DNA from: Pantoea alfalfae
GTDB taxonomy: Bacteria > Pseudomonadota > Gammaproteobacteria > Enterobacterales > Enterobacteriaceae
DNA length: 64,000 nt
Direction: 5' to 3'
NCBI RefSeq assembly: GCF_019880205.1
Contig: NZ_CP082292.1
Location: 1,178,001-1,242,000, forward strand
Both the position numbers and the translations under genes were made by a program. A model generated the notes under the pieces. That model was not told the DNA's origin. It worked only from the letters and a program-made list of their open reading frames with translations, and made no database searches. Positions 50,289 through 60,791 of the stretch are shown here, piece after piece; within the stretch, counting starts at the first letter, position 1; each line of letters begins with the position of its first letter.

Positions 50289-51335
50289 TCAGAGTACCAG
50301 CCAGAGTAAAAGGGTGATGACCCCCAGTGCGACAAAAAATCCCAGCAGGGGACGCTGCGCCAGCGGCTGTATCGCGGGCGGCAGCGATGCCACAAAGGGT
50401 GACCAGATCGGCTGAGGTTTAATCTCGCTGGGTGCAAGCGGCTGCTCAAGAAGTTTTTCTGCCCGGTCAGCGCGACGGCTGAACAGGAAGTTCAGCAGAT
50501 CCTGCGTCTGTGCAGTGGTCAGAACCATCTGCGGCGTCGCCTGAAAACGCTGCTGGCTGTAATCTTCCAGTTGCTGCCGTTCCTGCTGATCGAGCGGCTG
50601 CTTCAGGGACGCTTCCAGCAGTTGCAGCGTCGGTGCACTGTGCTGACTCAGCGTCTGGCGTACCTGCAGATACTGTGTCAGCAGCGGAAAGTGGCGTGAG
50701 GGGATCGGATCGCCGCTGGTCAGATTCACCAGTTTCAGCGCTGCCGACCACAGCTTACCGGTGGATTCGCCGGTGGCGGCGGCCAGGCGCACCACCTGCT
50801 GATTCAGGGTATGGTGCTCGGCAGGGAGCAGCGTGCGATCGCTGACGCGGATCTGCTGCGGCTGGGGAATCGTCATCTGCCCGTTCTGCAGCATCGTCAG
50901 CACCTGGCGCAGCTGATCCTGACTCAGCGCGCTCAGGACGGTCTGACCAAACTGCTGACGGATAAAATCACTGACGGCCTGACGGTTATTACCTTTCGGC
51001 AGCAGCTCGGTGAGCTGAGTCATCAGCTGGCGGGTGCCATGTCCGTTCTGCGCCTGCGTCAGGCGACCATTCAGATACTGTTCCGCAGCCGGAAAATGAC
51101 GCGACTGTAACTCCGCTTCACTCTTTACGCCCACTTCATGACGGACGCCCGCCCAGAGTTCAGGCGCTTTAAGAGTGCTGAGCGATGAGATACGCACGAT
51201 CAGGCGTTCTAACGTCGTGCGCTGAGCAGGGGAGAGTGGCTGTTCACCCGCCACAGAACCGTGACGGGTCACACCGGTTTGCGGATTGACAGATGAACGA
51301 TCGACCGGCGCACCGGGGCCGCTGAGAGGTTGCAT
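50289..51335 (-). CDS. flk: Flk (RflH), flagellar secretion-switch protein
   Basis: The 348-residue protein is glutamine-rich and hydrophilic with a single C-terminal membrane anchor (about residues 328-347), like Flk, which prevents premature secretion of FlgM-type late substrates. Its position between fabB and pdxB is conserved. The ATG at 51335 has AAGGA upstream; the frame extends to 51401 without homology. Confidence 0.9.
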   Translation of the reverse strand: MQPLSGPGAPVDRSSVNPQTGVTRHGSVAGEQPLSPAQRTTLERLIVRISSLSTLKAPELWAGVRHEVGVKSEAELQSRHFPAAEQYLNGRLTQAQNGHGTRQLMTQLTELLPKGNNRQAVSDFIRQQFGQTVLSALSQDQLRQVLTMLQNGQMTIPQPQQIRVSDRTLLPAEHHTLNQQVVRLAAATGESTGKLWSAALKLVNLTSGDPIPSRHFPLLTQYLQVRQTLSQHSAPTLQLLEASLKQPLDQQERQQLEDYSQQRFQATPQMVLTTAQTQDLLNFLFSRRADRAEKLLEQPLAPSEIKPQPIWSPFVASLPPAIQPLAQRPLLGFFVALGVITLLLWLVL

Positions 51336-51404
51336 GGCGGATTCCTTGGGAAAACAGAACAGCGTGGGGTGCGCCGGAAAACGAATAGGCCATGATAGCA
51401 AAAG

Positions 51405-51445
51405 CCCCCGGGAAATCCCACGGGGGACTCGCGTTTCGCCGCGAG
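51405..51445 (-). other. Tandem GC hairpins upstream of flk
   Basis: On the reverse strand CTCGCG/CGCGAG (51428-51445) is followed at once by CCCCCG/CGGGGG (51405-51426) and then CTTTTGC. This looks like the 3' end of a short transcript running from the gap after the EamA gene. A short open frame with AAGGAG before a GTG at 51513 and a stop at 51478 lies just upstream. Confidence 0.35.
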
Positions 51446-51548
51446 ATTTACGCTTGAGTTGTGAACCTCAGCCGCCTTTATTTACCACCCTCTTTAGCTG
51501 CATCTTCACTCACCGCAGCCAGACTCCTTAATCGGCAGAAGGTATGAT

Positions 51549-52448
51549 TCAGGATGGTGGCTGAATGACCGGTTTGTGCCGGGTTAGCGGCGTCCGCAGT
51601 CGCTGCGCCAGTATGACACCGCCCAGCGTCAGACCACCGCCAATCCAGTGGTAACTGTGCAGTTGCTCGTGCAGAAACAGCACGGCGATCAATGCGGTAA
51701 ACAGCGGCGTCAGATTCATAAAGATGCTGGTGGTGCTGGCACCAAGGCGCTGCACGCCATGGATCCACAAAAAAGGCGCGATGATGGAGGCGAACAGCCC
51801 GGCAAACGCTACCAGTGGCAGGTTATGCCAGTTAAGCGACACGTCTGGTGCCAGTAAAAAGCCGGGCAGCAACAGCAGTACGCCGAATACGATCTGCACA
51901 TAGAGACTCTGCCAGATTGGCAATGGCAGCGCCCAGCGTTTCGTCAGGACGCCATACAGCGCATAGGAGGTGGAAGCGGCCAGCATCATCAGTTCACCTT
52001 TGCCCATGCCATGATTCAGCAACTGCATCACGTCACCCTGACTGACCAGCCACACGAGTCCGCAAAAAGAGAGAATACTGCCGAGCAGGATACCGAGCGT
52101 TGGCGCAATCCGAAGGATAACCACGCTCAGCAGTACGGTGAGCAGCGGGATCAGCGCGCCAATAATGCCCATAAACAGTGCGCTGACACTATGTGCCGCG
52201 TAATAGGCAAGACTCTGATAGAGCACCATACCGAGCAGCCCAAGGATCGCCAGCCGCCACAGATGCGGTTTGATGATCTTACGCGAGCGCCACACGCCAG
52301 GCAGCACAAAGGGAGTAAGTACCAGCAGCGCCAGCAGCCAGCGATAGAATGAGATCGCTGCCGGATCGATCGCACTGGCCGACAGTTTGCTGACAATTGA
52401 GTTGATCGACCAGATCATCACCGCAAAGAGCGGGTACAGGAAAAACAT
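51549..52448 (-). CDS. EamA/DMT superfamily transporter (second copy)
   Basis: The 299-residue protein has ten spans in two EamA repeats (LFAVMIWSINSIVSKL at the start; SLYVQIVFGVLLLLPGF in the second half, and FLWIHGVQRLGASTTSIF near 235). GGAGAG precedes ATG 52448. It is divergent from an AraC-type gene and probably regulated by it. Substrate unknown. It is only distantly similar to the copy at 11647. Confidence 0.88.
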   Translation of the reverse strand: MFFLYPLFAVMIWSINSIVSKLSASAIDPAAISFYRWLLALLVLTPFVLPGVWRSRKIIKPHLWRLAILGLLGMVLYQSLAYYAAHSVSALFMGIIGALIPLLTVLLSVVILRIAPTLGILLGSILSFCGLVWLVSQGDVMQLLNHGMGKGELMMLAASTSYALYGVLTKRWALPLPIWQSLYVQIVFGVLLLLPGFLLAPDVSLNWHNLPLVAFAGLFASIIAPFLWIHGVQRLGASTTSIFMNLTPLFTALIAVLFLHEQLHSYHWIGGGLTLGGVILAQRLRTPLTRHKPVIQPPS

Positions 52449-52527
52449 GCTGACTCTCCATACGTCATTACACGCCATTGATGAGGCGCAGTGTACGCTT
52501 GTCCGGATTTATCCAGATAGTTAATAT

Positions 52528-52561
52528 CGGACAAAATGAGCGAATGAGCGGACAGAATGAG
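52528..52561. promoter_or_regulatory. 21-bp-spaced direct repeats overlapping the AraC-type start
   Basis: CGGACARAATGAG occurs at 52528-52540 and 52549-52561, exactly 21 bp apart, the second copy covering the start codon at 52557. An inverted TTGTCCG is at 52499-52505. The layout suits an AraC-family operator controlling itself and the divergent EamA gene. Confidence 0.5.
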
Positions 52562-53336
52562 CCTGAAAGTGACCTACCAGCCGCCGGTGAATGCGCCGCA
52601 GTTACGCTACTTTATGCGTTATGAACAGGCCAATGCCCGCACCGAATATCTGCCGCATGCGCATGCCTGGGGCCAGCTGATCATGGTGAAAAGCCACGTC
52701 CTGGAGATGCAGGTCGAGGGCGAGCGCTTGCTGACGCCGGCCGATATTCCGGTCTGGATCCCGCCGGGTCAGCTGCACAGTAGCTATAACCATCGTCAGG
52801 CGCAGTTTCGCACCTTTAATCTGGCGTCACCGCTCTGCGCCGACTTACCCCGGCGCGCCTGTCTGATGCTGATAGATCCCATTGCACACGCCATCATGGA
52901 CGATTTCGCTGAGCAGCAAATCGAGCAACCCGCCACGGATGCCCAGTGGCGGCTGTGCGAGGTGCTGCGCGATCGCCTGAAGCTGGCGCAGGTGCAGGAG
53001 AGTTATCTGCCGACTTCAGATGATAAATTTCTGGCGCCTGTGTTACATGCGCTGGAAGCGCATCCGGGCGATAACACCACGCTGGCGGGCTGGGCGGCGC
53101 GGGTCTTTACGACCGAACGGACGCTGGCGCGGCGCTGCCAGCAGCATCTGCATATGACGTTTGGTGAGTGGCGGCAGCGTCTGCGGTATCTTCGCGCCAT
53201 CGTACTGCTCGAGCAGGGAGAAAGCGTGCAGAGTATCGCCCATGAGCTGGGATACAGTTCCGCCTCGGCGCTGATTGTGATGTTCCAGCAACAGGCAGGC
53301 ACCACGCCCGATCGCTACCGTGCGCGGTTAGGCTAA
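52557..53336 (+). CDS. AraC family transcriptional regulator (second copy)
   Basis: The 259-residue protein has a cupin ligand domain with the metal-type pattern [10 protein letters not shown] (near residue 34) and WIPPGQLHS (near 68), and a C-terminal AraC domain (about 160-255, [20 protein letters not shown] and [19 protein letters not shown]). It resembles NimR/YqhC-type regulators that control neighbouring exporters. The start overlaps an operator-like repeat. Confidence 0.9.
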   Translation: MSLKVTYQPPVNAPQLRYFMRYEQANARTEYLPHAHAWGQLIMVKSHVLEMQVEGERLLTPADIPVWIPPGQLHSSYNHRQAQFRTFNLASPLCADLPRRACLMLIDPIAHAIMDDFAEQQIEQPATDAQWRLCEVLRDRLKLAQVQESYLPTSDDKFLAPVLHALEAHPGDNTTLAGWAARVFTTERTLARRCQQHLHMTFGEWRQRLRYLRAIVLLEQGESVQSIAHELGYSSASALIVMFQQQAGTTPDRYRARLG

Positions 53337-53391
53337 CGCGTCGCTTTGTGCCAGAATAATTGCCTCACATGTAACAGACAGGAAAGCCGTG

Positions 53392-54525
53392 GTGAAAATT
53401 CTGGTCGATGAAAATATGCCTTATGCCCGTGAGTTATTCAGTCGCACCGGCGTCGTGGTCGCGGTGCCGGGGCGTCCGCTGCCAGTGGCTGAGCTGGCCG
53501 ATGCCGATGGCCTGATGGTGCGCTCCGTCACCCAGGTGAATGAATCGCTGCTGGCAGGAAAACCGGTGAGGTTTGTCGGCACCGCGACGGCGGGCACCGA
53601 TCATATCGACGAGAACTGGCTGCAGCAGGCGGGCGTTGCGTTTTCAGCCGCTCCCGGCTGTAACGCTATTGCGGTGGTGGAATATGTTTTCTCTGCGCTG
53701 CTGATGCTGGCGGAGCGCGATGGTTTTGAGCTGCGTGACCGCACAGTCGGCATCGTTGGTGTCGGTAACGTCGGCGGGCGGCTGCAAAAGCGTCTTGAGG
53801 CCTGGGGCATCAAAACCCTGTTGTGCGATCCGCCACGCGCCGATCGCGGTGACGAAGGCGATTTTCTGTCCCTGGAGGCGGTGACAGCGCAGGCAGATAT
53901 TCTGACCTTCCACACGCCGCTGTTTAAAGACGGCCCCTACAAAAGCTGGCATCTGGCGGATGCAGCGCTGCTGATGGCGCTGAAGCCCAACACCATCCTG
54001 ATTAACGCCTGTCGCGGCCCGGTAGTGGACAATAGCGCGCTGCTGGAGGTGCTGAAAATGCGCCATGACCTGAGCGTAGTGCTGGATGTCTGGGAACCGG
54101 AGCCGGATCTCTCGCTGGCGCTGCTGGATAAGGTCGACATCGCCACGCCGCACATCGCGGGCTACACGCTGGAAGGCAAAGCACGTGGCACCACTCAGGT
54201 CTTTGAAGCCTGGTGCGACTTTATTGGTCAGCCGCAGCAGGTGCCACTCAGCACCTTACTGCCGGAGCCGGAATTCAGTGAAATTACCCTGAATGGCTCG
54301 CTGGATCAGCCAACACTGAAACGTCTGGCGCATCTGGTGTATGATGTGCGCCGCGATGATGCCCCGCTACGTAAAGTGGCGGCGAAACCCGGCGAGTTTG
54401 ATCGCCTGCGCAAGCAGTATCTGGAGCGCCGCGAGTGGTCTTCGCTGCAGGTAAGCTGCGATGACGCCTCAACGGCTGAGATGCTGAACCAGCTGGGCTT
54501 TAACGCAATCTACTCCCCAGAATAG
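53392..54525 (+). CDS. pdxB: Erythronate-4-phosphate dehydrogenase PdxB
   Basis: The 377-residue enzyme catalyses the second step of DXP-dependent vitamin B6 synthesis. The NAD loop [13 protein letters not shown] is near residue 120, the catalytic arginine in [10 protein letters not shown] near 205, and the histidine in [10 protein letters not shown] near 253. Two GTG codons are adjacent; I take 53392 because E. coli begins at that residue, though 53389 is equally placed for AGGAAAG. Confidence 0.95.
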   Translation: MKILVDENMPYARELFSRTGVVVAVPGRPLPVAELADADGLMVRSVTQVNESLLAGKPVRFVGTATAGTDHIDENWLQQAGVAFSAAPGCNAIAVVEYVFSALLMLAERDGFELRDRTVGIVGVGNVGGRLQKRLEAWGIKTLLCDPPRADRGDEGDFLSLEAVTAQADILTFHTPLFKDGPYKSWHLADAALLMALKPNTILINACRGPVVDNSALLEVLKMRHDLSVVLDVWEPEPDLSLALLDKVDIATPHIAGYTLEGKARGTTQVFEAWCDFIGQPQQVPLSTLLPEPEFSEITLNGSLDQPTLKRLAHLVYDVRRDDAPLRKVAAKPGEFDRLRKQYLERREWSSLQVSCDDASTAEMLNQLGFNAIYSPE

Positions 54526-54632
54526 CGGGCGCTGAAGGTCAGGCGCCCTGGCGCGGTTTCCGCACTGAATTAATCAGTGAACGGAAGGCGCGCGCTGCTG
54601 GCATGTCTGCATGACGGCGGGTTCTGGGGGGA

Positions 54633-54759
<127 letters not shown>

Positions 54760-54827
54760 AATCTGAATCCCTGGGCGGTGAATATCACCGCCTTCTGTTT
54801 TTATGTCATTGTCTGGAGTAAACCAAC

Positions 54828-55835
54828 ATGTCTGACGGCTGGAATATTGCGCTACTTGGCGCGACAGGCGCAGTAGGGAACGCTGTACTGGAACTGCTGG
54901 CGGAACGCCAGTTCCCGGTTGGTGAATTATATTTGCTGGCCAGCGAAAACAGTGCGGGTGAAATCAAACGTTTCGAAGGCCGCTCGGTGCGGGTCGATAA
55001 TGCAGAGACGTTCGACTGGTCACAGGCGCAGCTGGCCTTTTTCGTCGCGGGCCGTGACGCTTCGGCACGTTTTGCCGACGAAGCGGCCAATGCCGGTTGT
55101 CTGGTGATCGACAGCAGCGAGCTGTTTGCGCTGGAACCCGATGTGCCGCTGGTGGTGCCGGATGTGAATCCGCAGGTGCTGGCAGATTATCGCAATCGCA
55201 ACATCATCAGCGTGGCGGACAACCTGGTGAGCCAGTTGCTGACCGCGATTAAACCGCTGGTAGATGCGGCCGGGCTGAGCCGTTTACAGGTGACGAATCT
55301 GATCTCGGTTTCCAGCTACGGCAAAGTGGCAGTCGATGCGCTGGCGGGGGAAAGTGCCCGCCTGCTCAACGGTATTCCGGCTGATGAACATCACTTTGGT
55401 CGTCAGCTGGCGTTTAACCTGATGCCACAACAGGCCGACGCAGAAGGTAGCGTGGAGAGTGAACGCCGTCTGATTGATCAGGTGCGCAAAGTCCTGCAGG
55501 ACGAAGGCTTGCCCATTGCGGTCAGCAGCGTACAGGCTCCGGTGTTCTACGGTAACGCGCAGATTGTGCATATCGAAAACCTGCGCCCGCTCTCTGCGGA
55601 AGAAGCGCGTGCCGAGCTGGCGCTGGCGTCAGATATTCGTCTGAGCGAAGAGGATGACGTGCCGACGCCAGTGACGGATGCCTCAGGCAACGGCGAACTG
55701 AGCATCGGCGCTGTGCGCAACGACTACGGTATTCCAGAGCTGCTGCAGTTCTGGTCAGTGGCGGACAACATTCGTTTTGGCGGCGCGCTGATGGCGGTGA
55801 AAACCGCTGAGAAACTGGTTCAGGAGTATCTGTAA
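54828..55835 (+). CDS. usg: Usg, aspartate-semialdehyde dehydrogenase family protein
   Basis: The 335-residue protein matches E. coli Usg ([19 protein letters not shown] at the NAD loop; [10 protein letters not shown]). The catalytic cysteine of true aspartate-semialdehyde dehydrogenases is absent: [12 protein letters not shown] holds serines there, as E. coli Usg also lacks it. It is therefore unlikely to be a dehydrogenase. The order pdxB-usg-truA-dedA-accD is conserved. Confidence 0.93.
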   Translation: MSDGWNIALLGATGAVGNAVLELLAERQFPVGELYLLASENSAGEIKRFEGRSVRVDNAETFDWSQAQLAFFVAGRDASARFADEAANAGCLVIDSSELFALEPDVPLVVPDVNPQVLADYRNRNIISVADNLVSQLLTAIKPLVDAAGLSRLQVTNLISVSSYGKVAVDALAGESARLLNGIPADEHHFGRQLAFNLMPQQADAEGSVESERRLIDQVRKVLQDEGLPIAVSSVQAPVFYGNAQIVHIENLRPLSAEEARAELALASDIRLSEEDDVPTPVTDASGNGELSIGAVRNDYGIPELLQFWSVADNIRFGGALMAVKTAEKLVQEYL

Positions 55836-55837
55836 CC

Positions 55838-56641
55838 ATGTCCGATGGTCAGACGAAAAAACTGGCGCTCGGCATCGAGTATGACGGCAGCCGTTACTAC
55901 GGCTGGCAGCGCCAGAATGAAGTTCGCAGCGTGCAGGAAAAGGTAGAGCGCGCGCTGTCGAAGGTCGCCGATCACCCGGTCAGCATTTTTTGTGCTGGTC
56001 GTACCGATGCGGGCGTGCACGGGACGGGGCAGGTGGTCCATTTCGAGACGACCTCGCAGCGGCCTGATAGCGCCTGGACGCTGGGCGTCAACGCCAATCT
56101 GCCGCCGGATATTGCAGTGCGCTGGGTGAAAGCGGTGCCGGATGAATTTCATGCCCGCTTCAGCGCCACGGCCCGACGCTATCGCTACCTGATCTACAAT
56201 CAGCGCCTGCGTCCGGCGGTGCTGGCACAGGGCGTGACGCACTTCTACCATCCACTGGATGCAGAGAAGATGCAGCGCGCCGGGCAATGTTTGTTAGGCG
56301 AGAATGATTTCACTTCATTCCGCGCAGTGCAGTGCCAGTCACGTACACCCTGGCGCAACGTGATTCACCTCAACGTGATGCGTCAGGGTCCCTATGTGAT
56401 TGTGGATATCAAAGCCAACGCTTTTGTGCATCACATGGTGCGCAATATCGTGGGCAGCCTGATGGAGATAGGCTGCGGCAATAAGCCGGAGTCATGGATG
56501 GCAACGCTGCTGGCGGCGAAGGATCGGACATTAGCCGCAGCCACAGCCCGGGCAGAAGGGTTGTATCTGGTGGCGGTGGATTACCCACCCCACTTTGCGT
56601 TACCACAGCCGTCGATGGGACCGTTGTTCCTTGCGGATTAA
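55838..56641 (+). CDS. truA: tRNA pseudouridine(38-40) synthase TruA
   Basis: The 267-residue enzyme isomerises uridines 38-40 of the anticodon arm. The catalytic aspartate is in [18 protein letters not shown] (near residue 60). [14 protein letters not shown] at the N-terminus and [13 protein letters not shown] are typical. It begins two bases after usg. Confidence 0.96.
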   Translation: MSDGQTKKLALGIEYDGSRYYGWQRQNEVRSVQEKVERALSKVADHPVSIFCAGRTDAGVHGTGQVVHFETTSQRPDSAWTLGVNANLPPDIAVRWVKAVPDEFHARFSATARRYRYLIYNQRLRPAVLAQGVTHFYHPLDAEKMQRAGQCLLGENDFTSFRAVQCQSRTPWRNVIHLNVMRQGPYVIVDIKANAFVHHMVRNIVGSLMEIGCGNKPESWMATLLAAKDRTLAAATARAEGLYLVAVDYPPHFALPQPSMGPLFLAD

Positions 56642-56670
56642 TTCACTTTCAGGACTTAAAAGGGCGCGCT

Positions 56671-57333
56671 ATGGAGTTTCTCCATTTTCTGGTCGATTTT
56701 ATTCTGCACATCGATGTGCATCTGGCCGAGCTGGTTGCACAGTACGGTATCTGGATTTACGCTATTTTGTTCCTGATTTTGTTCTGCGAAACCGGGCTGG
56801 TTGTGACGCCATTCCTGCCGGGCGATTCGCTGCTGTTTGTTGCGGGCGCACTGGCTGCACTGCCGGGTAACGATCTCAATGTGCATGTGATGGTGGCGTT
56901 GTTAGTGGTGGCCGCGGTGCTGGGCGATGCGGTGAACTATACCATTGGCCGCCTGTTTGGCGAACGGCTGTTCAGTAACCCGAACTCGAAGATTTTCCGT
57001 CGTAGTCATCTGGATAAAACCCATGCGTTTTATGCCCGTCACGGTGGAAAAACCATTATCCTGGCGCGCTTTGTGCCAATTGTCCGCACGTTTGCCCCGT
57101 TTGTTGCCGGTATGGGCCATATGTCCTATCGCCATTTCGCGCTGTTCAACGTAACGGGTGCACTGTTATGGGTGCTGCTGTTCTCCTATGCCGGCTACCT
57201 GTTTGGCGATCTGCCGGTGGTGCAGGAAAACCTGAAGCTGCTGATTGTGGGCATTATCCTGGTCTCGATTCTGCCGGGTGTGATTGAAGTCTGGCGTCAT
57301 CGCCGTCAGGCGAAGCAGCAGAAGCTGCCGTAA
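56671..57333 (+). CDS. dedA: DedA family inner-membrane protein
   Basis: The 220-residue protein has the DedA/VTT layout: [17 protein letters not shown] (near residue 38), [13 protein letters not shown] (near 90) and [16 protein letters not shown] (near 130, with the conserved arginines). DedA proteins act in lipid carrier recycling. A longer frame from 56494 lies inside truA and is rejected. Confidence 0.94.
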   Translation: MEFLHFLVDFILHIDVHLAELVAQYGIWIYAILFLILFCETGLVVTPFLPGDSLLFVAGALAALPGNDLNVHVMVALLVVAAVLGDAVNYTIGRLFGERLFSNPNSKIFRRSHLDKTHAFYARHGGKTIILARFVPIVRTFAPFVAGMGHMSYRHFALFNVTGALLWVLLFSYAGYLFGDLPVVQENLKLLIVGIILVSILPGVIEVWRHRRQAKQQKLP

Positions 57334-57409
57334 GACTTCGCTCAGGGGTAAGACCAGATTTTTATCCACAGTCTGAACAGGTTGTGGTTTAATGAGCGAC
57401 ATTTACCGT

Positions 57410-57431
57410 CTGCTGAAGCGGTTTTCAGCAG
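57410..57431 (+). other. Hairpin in the accD leader
   Basis: CTGCTGAA pairs with TTCAGCAG around a six-base loop about 45 bases before accD. It may act in control of accD translation; AccD is reported to bind its own mRNA in E. coli. Confidence 0.3.
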
Positions 57432-57477
57432 TATCAAGACGACTGGACCAGGTCAGTTTTAAACAGAAAGGTCATCA

Positions 57478-58392
57478 ATGAGCTGGATTGAACGCATTCT
57501 TAATAAAAGCACCGGAACGCCTGTGCGCAAAGCCAGTATCCCGGAAGGGGTCTGGACCAAGTGTGACAGCTGTGGGCAGGTTCTCTACCGCGCCGAGCTG
57601 GAGCGTAATCTTGAGGTTTGCCCGAAGTGTGACCACCACATGCGTATGCACGCGCGTGAGCGCCTCGGCAGTTTCCTCGATCAGGGCACGATGGTTGAGC
57701 TTGGCAGTGAACTTGAACCCAAAGATCTGCTGAAGTTCCGCGATTCGAAGAAGTACAAAGATCGTCTGGTAGCAGCACAGAAAGATACCGGCGAGAAAGA
57801 TGCGCTGATCGTCATGAAAGGTCAGCTGCACAGTATGCCAGTTGTTGCGGCAGCGTTTGAATTTGCCTTTATGGGTGGTTCAATGGGCTCTGTAGTGGGG
57901 GCACGCTTTGTACGTGCAGTTGAGCAGGCGCTGGAAGATAACTGTCCGCTGATCTGCTTCTCCGCCAGTGGCGGTGCCCGTATGCAGGAAGCGCTGCAGT
58001 CACTGATGCAGATGGCGAAAACCAGTGCGGCACTGGCAAAAATGCAGGAGCGTGGTCTTCCGTATATTTCCGTGCTGACTGACCCGACTATGGGTGGCGT
58101 TTCTGCCAGTTTCGCCATGCTGGGTGACCTCAACATCGCAGAGCCTAAAGCGCTCATCGGCTTTGCCGGCCCACGCGTCATCGAGCAGACAGTGCGTGAA
58201 AAACTGCCGCCGGGCTTCCAGCGCAGTGAGTTCCTCATTGAGAAGGGCGCGATTGATATGATCATCCGCCGCCCGGAAATGCGCTACAAACTGGCAAGCC
58301 TGCTGGCCAAAATGATGAACCTGCCGGCACCGCTGCATGACGGTGAACCGTCCGCTCCTGCGACGACTGAATCGGAAAGCAACGAGGCCTGA
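57478..58392 (+). CDS. accD: Acetyl-CoA carboxylase carboxyltransferase beta subunit AccD
   Basis: The 304-residue protein has a Zn ribbon with Cys29, Cys32, Cys48 and Cys51 and a carboxyltransferase domain with [16 protein letters not shown] and [11 protein letters not shown] (oxyanion region near residue 160). With AccA it transfers carboxylate to acetyl-CoA in fatty acid synthesis. AAAGG lies before the ATG. Confidence 0.97.
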   Translation: MSWIERILNKSTGTPVRKASIPEGVWTKCDSCGQVLYRAELERNLEVCPKCDHHMRMHARERLGSFLDQGTMVELGSELEPKDLLKFRDSKKYKDRLVAAQKDTGEKDALIVMKGQLHSMPVVAAAFEFAFMGGSMGSVVGARFVRAVEQALEDNCPLICFSASGGARMQEALQSLMQMAKTSAALAKMQERGLPYISVLTDPTMGGVSASFAMLGDLNIAEPKALIGFAGPRVIEQTVREKLPPGFQRSEFLIEKGAIDMIIRRPEMRYKLASLLAKMMNLPAPLHDGEPSAPATTESESNEA

Positions 58393-58486
58393 CAGGAGAT
58401 AGAGAGGCGCGCCTGTCGCGCCTCTTACCAATGCACCGTATACCGCAGCACCAGTCTGCCAGGTATAAATAAGCAAAACGGGACAT

Positions 58487-59755
58487 ATGGACAATCTTCA
58501 CCTTCCTCAAGCCACGTCGCCTTTGGCCACGTGGCTTTATTATCTTGAGCACCTGCATACTCAGGCCATCGAACTGGGTCTGGACCGTATTCGTCAGGTA
58601 GCACTTCGTCTCGACCTGCTGAAACCCGCTCCGTTTGTCTTTACCGTAGCCGGTACCAATGGTAAAGGCACCACCTGTCGCATCCTGGAAACGCTGCTGA
58701 TTGCCGCAGGCTATCGCGTAGGCGTCTACAGCTCGCCGCATCTGGTGCGCTATACCGAACGCGTCCGGGTTCAGGGCGAGGAACTGAGTGAAGCGCAGCA
58801 CTGCGCCAGCTTTGCGGAGATTGAAGCCGGACGAGCTGATATTTCGCTGACCTACTTTGAATTCGGTACGCTCTCTGCGCTGAATCTGTTTCGCCAGGCG
58901 CAGCTGGATGTCGTGATCCTCGAGGTCGGCCTCGGCGGACGACTGGATGCCACCAACATCGTGGATGCCGATGTCGCCGTAGTCACCAGCATTGCACTGG
59001 ATCACACCGACTGGCTGGGACCGGATCGCGAAAGCATCGGACGTGAGAAAGCGGGCGTCTTCCGCGCGGGGAAACCGGCGATAGTCGGTGAACCCGATAT
59101 GCCACACAGCATCGCTGTGGTCGCGCAGGAAAAAGGCGCTCAGTTGTTACAGCGCAACCGCGACTGGTCCTGGCATGCGCAGGCCGAAAGCTGGTCGCTG
59201 CGTGATGTGCAGGGCGAGCTGAACGATCTGCCGCTGCCTCAGGTGCCGCTGCCTAACGCGGCGACCGCGCTGGTGGCGCTGCGTGTTTCAGGGCTTGAGG
59301 TCAGTGAAGCGCAGATTCGCGCCAGCCTGCCGCTGGCGATGCTGCCAGGGCGGTTTCAGACTATCAGTGAATCACCGCGCGTGATTCTGGATGTCGCCCA
59401 TAATCCGCACGCGGCAGGCTATCTGGCGTCGCGGCTGGCGGCCCTGCCGAAACGTGGCAAGGTGCATGCCGTCGTGGGCATGCTGCACGATAAAGATATC
59501 GCCGGAACGCTCGCCGCATTGGCTCCAATAGTTGATGCCTGGTACTGTGCACCGCTTGACGGTCCGCGCGGTGCCAGTGCAGAGCAACTGCTGGACGCGC
59601 TGCCGCAGGGCGAGACCTTTGGTTCGGTTGAACTCGCCTGGCAGCAGGCACACCAGCGGGCTGCGCCGCAGGACACTGTGCTGGTGTGTGGTTCATTCCA
59701 CACTGTGGCACAGGTCATGGAATCGATTGAAACGGAGAAAGGACGTGGCAAGTAA
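58487..59755 (+). CDS. folC: Folylpolyglutamate/dihydrofolate synthase FolC
   Basis: The 422-residue Mur-ligase relative has the ATP loop AGTNGKGTTCRI (near residue 57), SSPHLVRYTERV (near 83), and the C-terminal HNPHAAGYLA (near 305). It makes dihydrofolate and adds glutamates. It overlaps dedD by 11 bases. Confidence 0.96.
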   Translation: MDNLHLPQATSPLATWLYYLEHLHTQAIELGLDRIRQVALRLDLLKPAPFVFTVAGTNGKGTTCRILETLLIAAGYRVGVYSSPHLVRYTERVRVQGEELSEAQHCASFAEIEAGRADISLTYFEFGTLSALNLFRQAQLDVVILEVGLGGRLDATNIVDADVAVVTSIALDHTDWLGPDRESIGREKAGVFRAGKPAIVGEPDMPHSIAVVAQEKGAQLLQRNRDWSWHAQAESWSLRDVQGELNDLPLPQVPLPNAATALVALRVSGLEVSEAQIRASLPLAMLPGRFQTISESPRVILDVAHNPHAAGYLASRLAALPKRGKVHAVVGMLHDKDIAGTLAALAPIVDAWYCAPLDGPRGASAEQLLDALPQGETFGSVELAWQQAHQRAAPQDTVLVCGSFHTVAQVMESIETEKGRGK

Positions 59756-60527
59756 GTTTCAGAACCGTTTAGTCGGCACCGTTATTCTGGTTGCCGTTGG
59801 CGTGATTGTGTTGCCAGGGCTGCTGGATGGTCAGAAAAAGCATTACAAAGAGGAGTTCGCCGCCATCCCGCTGGTGCCGAAACCTGACGATCAGCAGGAT
59901 AGCGAAATGGTGCCGCCGGTAACCCAGTCGCTGCCCGCTCAGCCGCCGGAAGGCGCAGGCAGTGCCGTCAATAGCAGCAATGGCAATGGTAAAACCAACG
60001 CCACGGCGGAGCAGGGACGGACGCAGCCGTATGAAGAGAGCGATCCTGTCGTCGTCTCGCCGCCGCCGGTCCATCAGTCTGTGCCTGCACAGACGGTGAC
60101 GAAGCCGAAAGCGGCAGAGCAGCAGAAACCTAAAGTCACCGAGCAGCCTAAGCAGAAGCCGGTTGAACAGCAGAAGCCAAAAGTCGTGGAGCAGCCTAAA
60201 CCGAAGCCGGTTGAGCAATCCAAAGCGGTTGAGCAGCCAAAGCAGGAAGAGGCGCCAAAAGTGGCAGAGACCACGGCTCCGGCGGGGCAGGCTTATGTGG
60301 TGCAGTTAGGTGCGCTGAAGAACGCCAGTAAAGTAAATGAGATTGTCGCGCAGTTGCGGCTGTCGGGCTATCGCGCCTTTACCGTGCCGTCAACGCCGGT
60401 TCAGGGTCAGATTACCCGTATCTACGTTGGCCCTGATGCCTCGAAAGCTAAAATGCAAGGCGCGGTGGGTGAACTGAAAAGCATCTCAGGACTGGGCGGT
60501 GTTGTAAAACCGTATAGCGCCCGTTAA
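59745..60527 (+). CDS. dedD: DedD, SPOR-domain cell division protein
   Basis: The 260-residue bitopic protein has one N-terminal span (about residues 9-27), a long Pro/Gln/Lys/Glu-rich linker with repeated KPK and VEQPK units (about 110-175), and a C-terminal SPOR domain (about 183-258, YVVQLGALKNASKV). It binds denuded septal peptidoglycan. The GTG at 59745 lies inside folC with GGAGAAAGG upstream. Confidence 0.93.
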   Translation: MASKFQNRLVGTVILVAVGVIVLPGLLDGQKKHYKEEFAAIPLVPKPDDQQDSEMVPPVTQSLPAQPPEGAGSAVNSSNGNGKTNATAEQGRTQPYEESDPVVVSPPPVHQSVPAQTVTKPKAAEQQKPKVTEQPKQKPVEQQKPKVVEQPKPKPVEQSKAVEQPKQEEAPKVAETTAPAGQAYVVQLGALKNASKVNEIVAQLRLSGYRAFTVPSTPVQGQITRIYVGPDASKAKMQGAVGELKSISGLGGVVKPYSAR

Positions 60528-60580
60528 ACCGGCGATTGGCGCTGCCGATAGCAGTAACAGGCAGCGTCTTTTACCGGGCA

Positions 60581-60605
60581 GACAGCGCGCTTAACGCGCG
60601 CTGTC
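60581..60605 (+). terminator. Hairpin after dedD
   Basis: GACAGCGCGC pairs perfectly with GCGCGCTGTC around TTAAC. No T-tract follows. Confidence 0.5.
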
Positions 60606-60711
60606 ACGAAAAAGAGTGAAGATTTTCAACGGGCTGTCTGGTTGAGAATCACCCGGGCGATTGCAGTTTTTTTCATCGCCGCTTTTATGGATGCAGAAAA
60701 AGAAAACCGCT

Positions 60712-60727
60712 ACGCAAACGTTTTCTT
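60712..60727 (+). promoter_or_regulatory. PurR operator of cvpA-purF
   Basis: ACGCAAACGTTTTCTT matches the PurR consensus ACGCAAACGTTTTCNT in full. A -10-like TTAGAAT follows at about 60734. E. coli cvpA-purF is a PurR target. Confidence 0.9.
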
Positions 60728-60791
60728 TTTCTGTTAGAATGCGCCCCGAACTGGATGCAGGGGTGCAATTGCACTGGCGCTGGAAGAGTTC

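Noticed and set aside
56494-56670. Longer start for dedA inside truA
   Set aside because: The added residues overlap truA out of frame and have no DedA homology; ATG 56671 fits the family length.
60100-60280. Repetitive DNA in dedD
   Set aside because: It is coding low complexity (KPK/VEQPK linker), normal for SPOR-domain proteins, not a CRISPR or mobile repeat.
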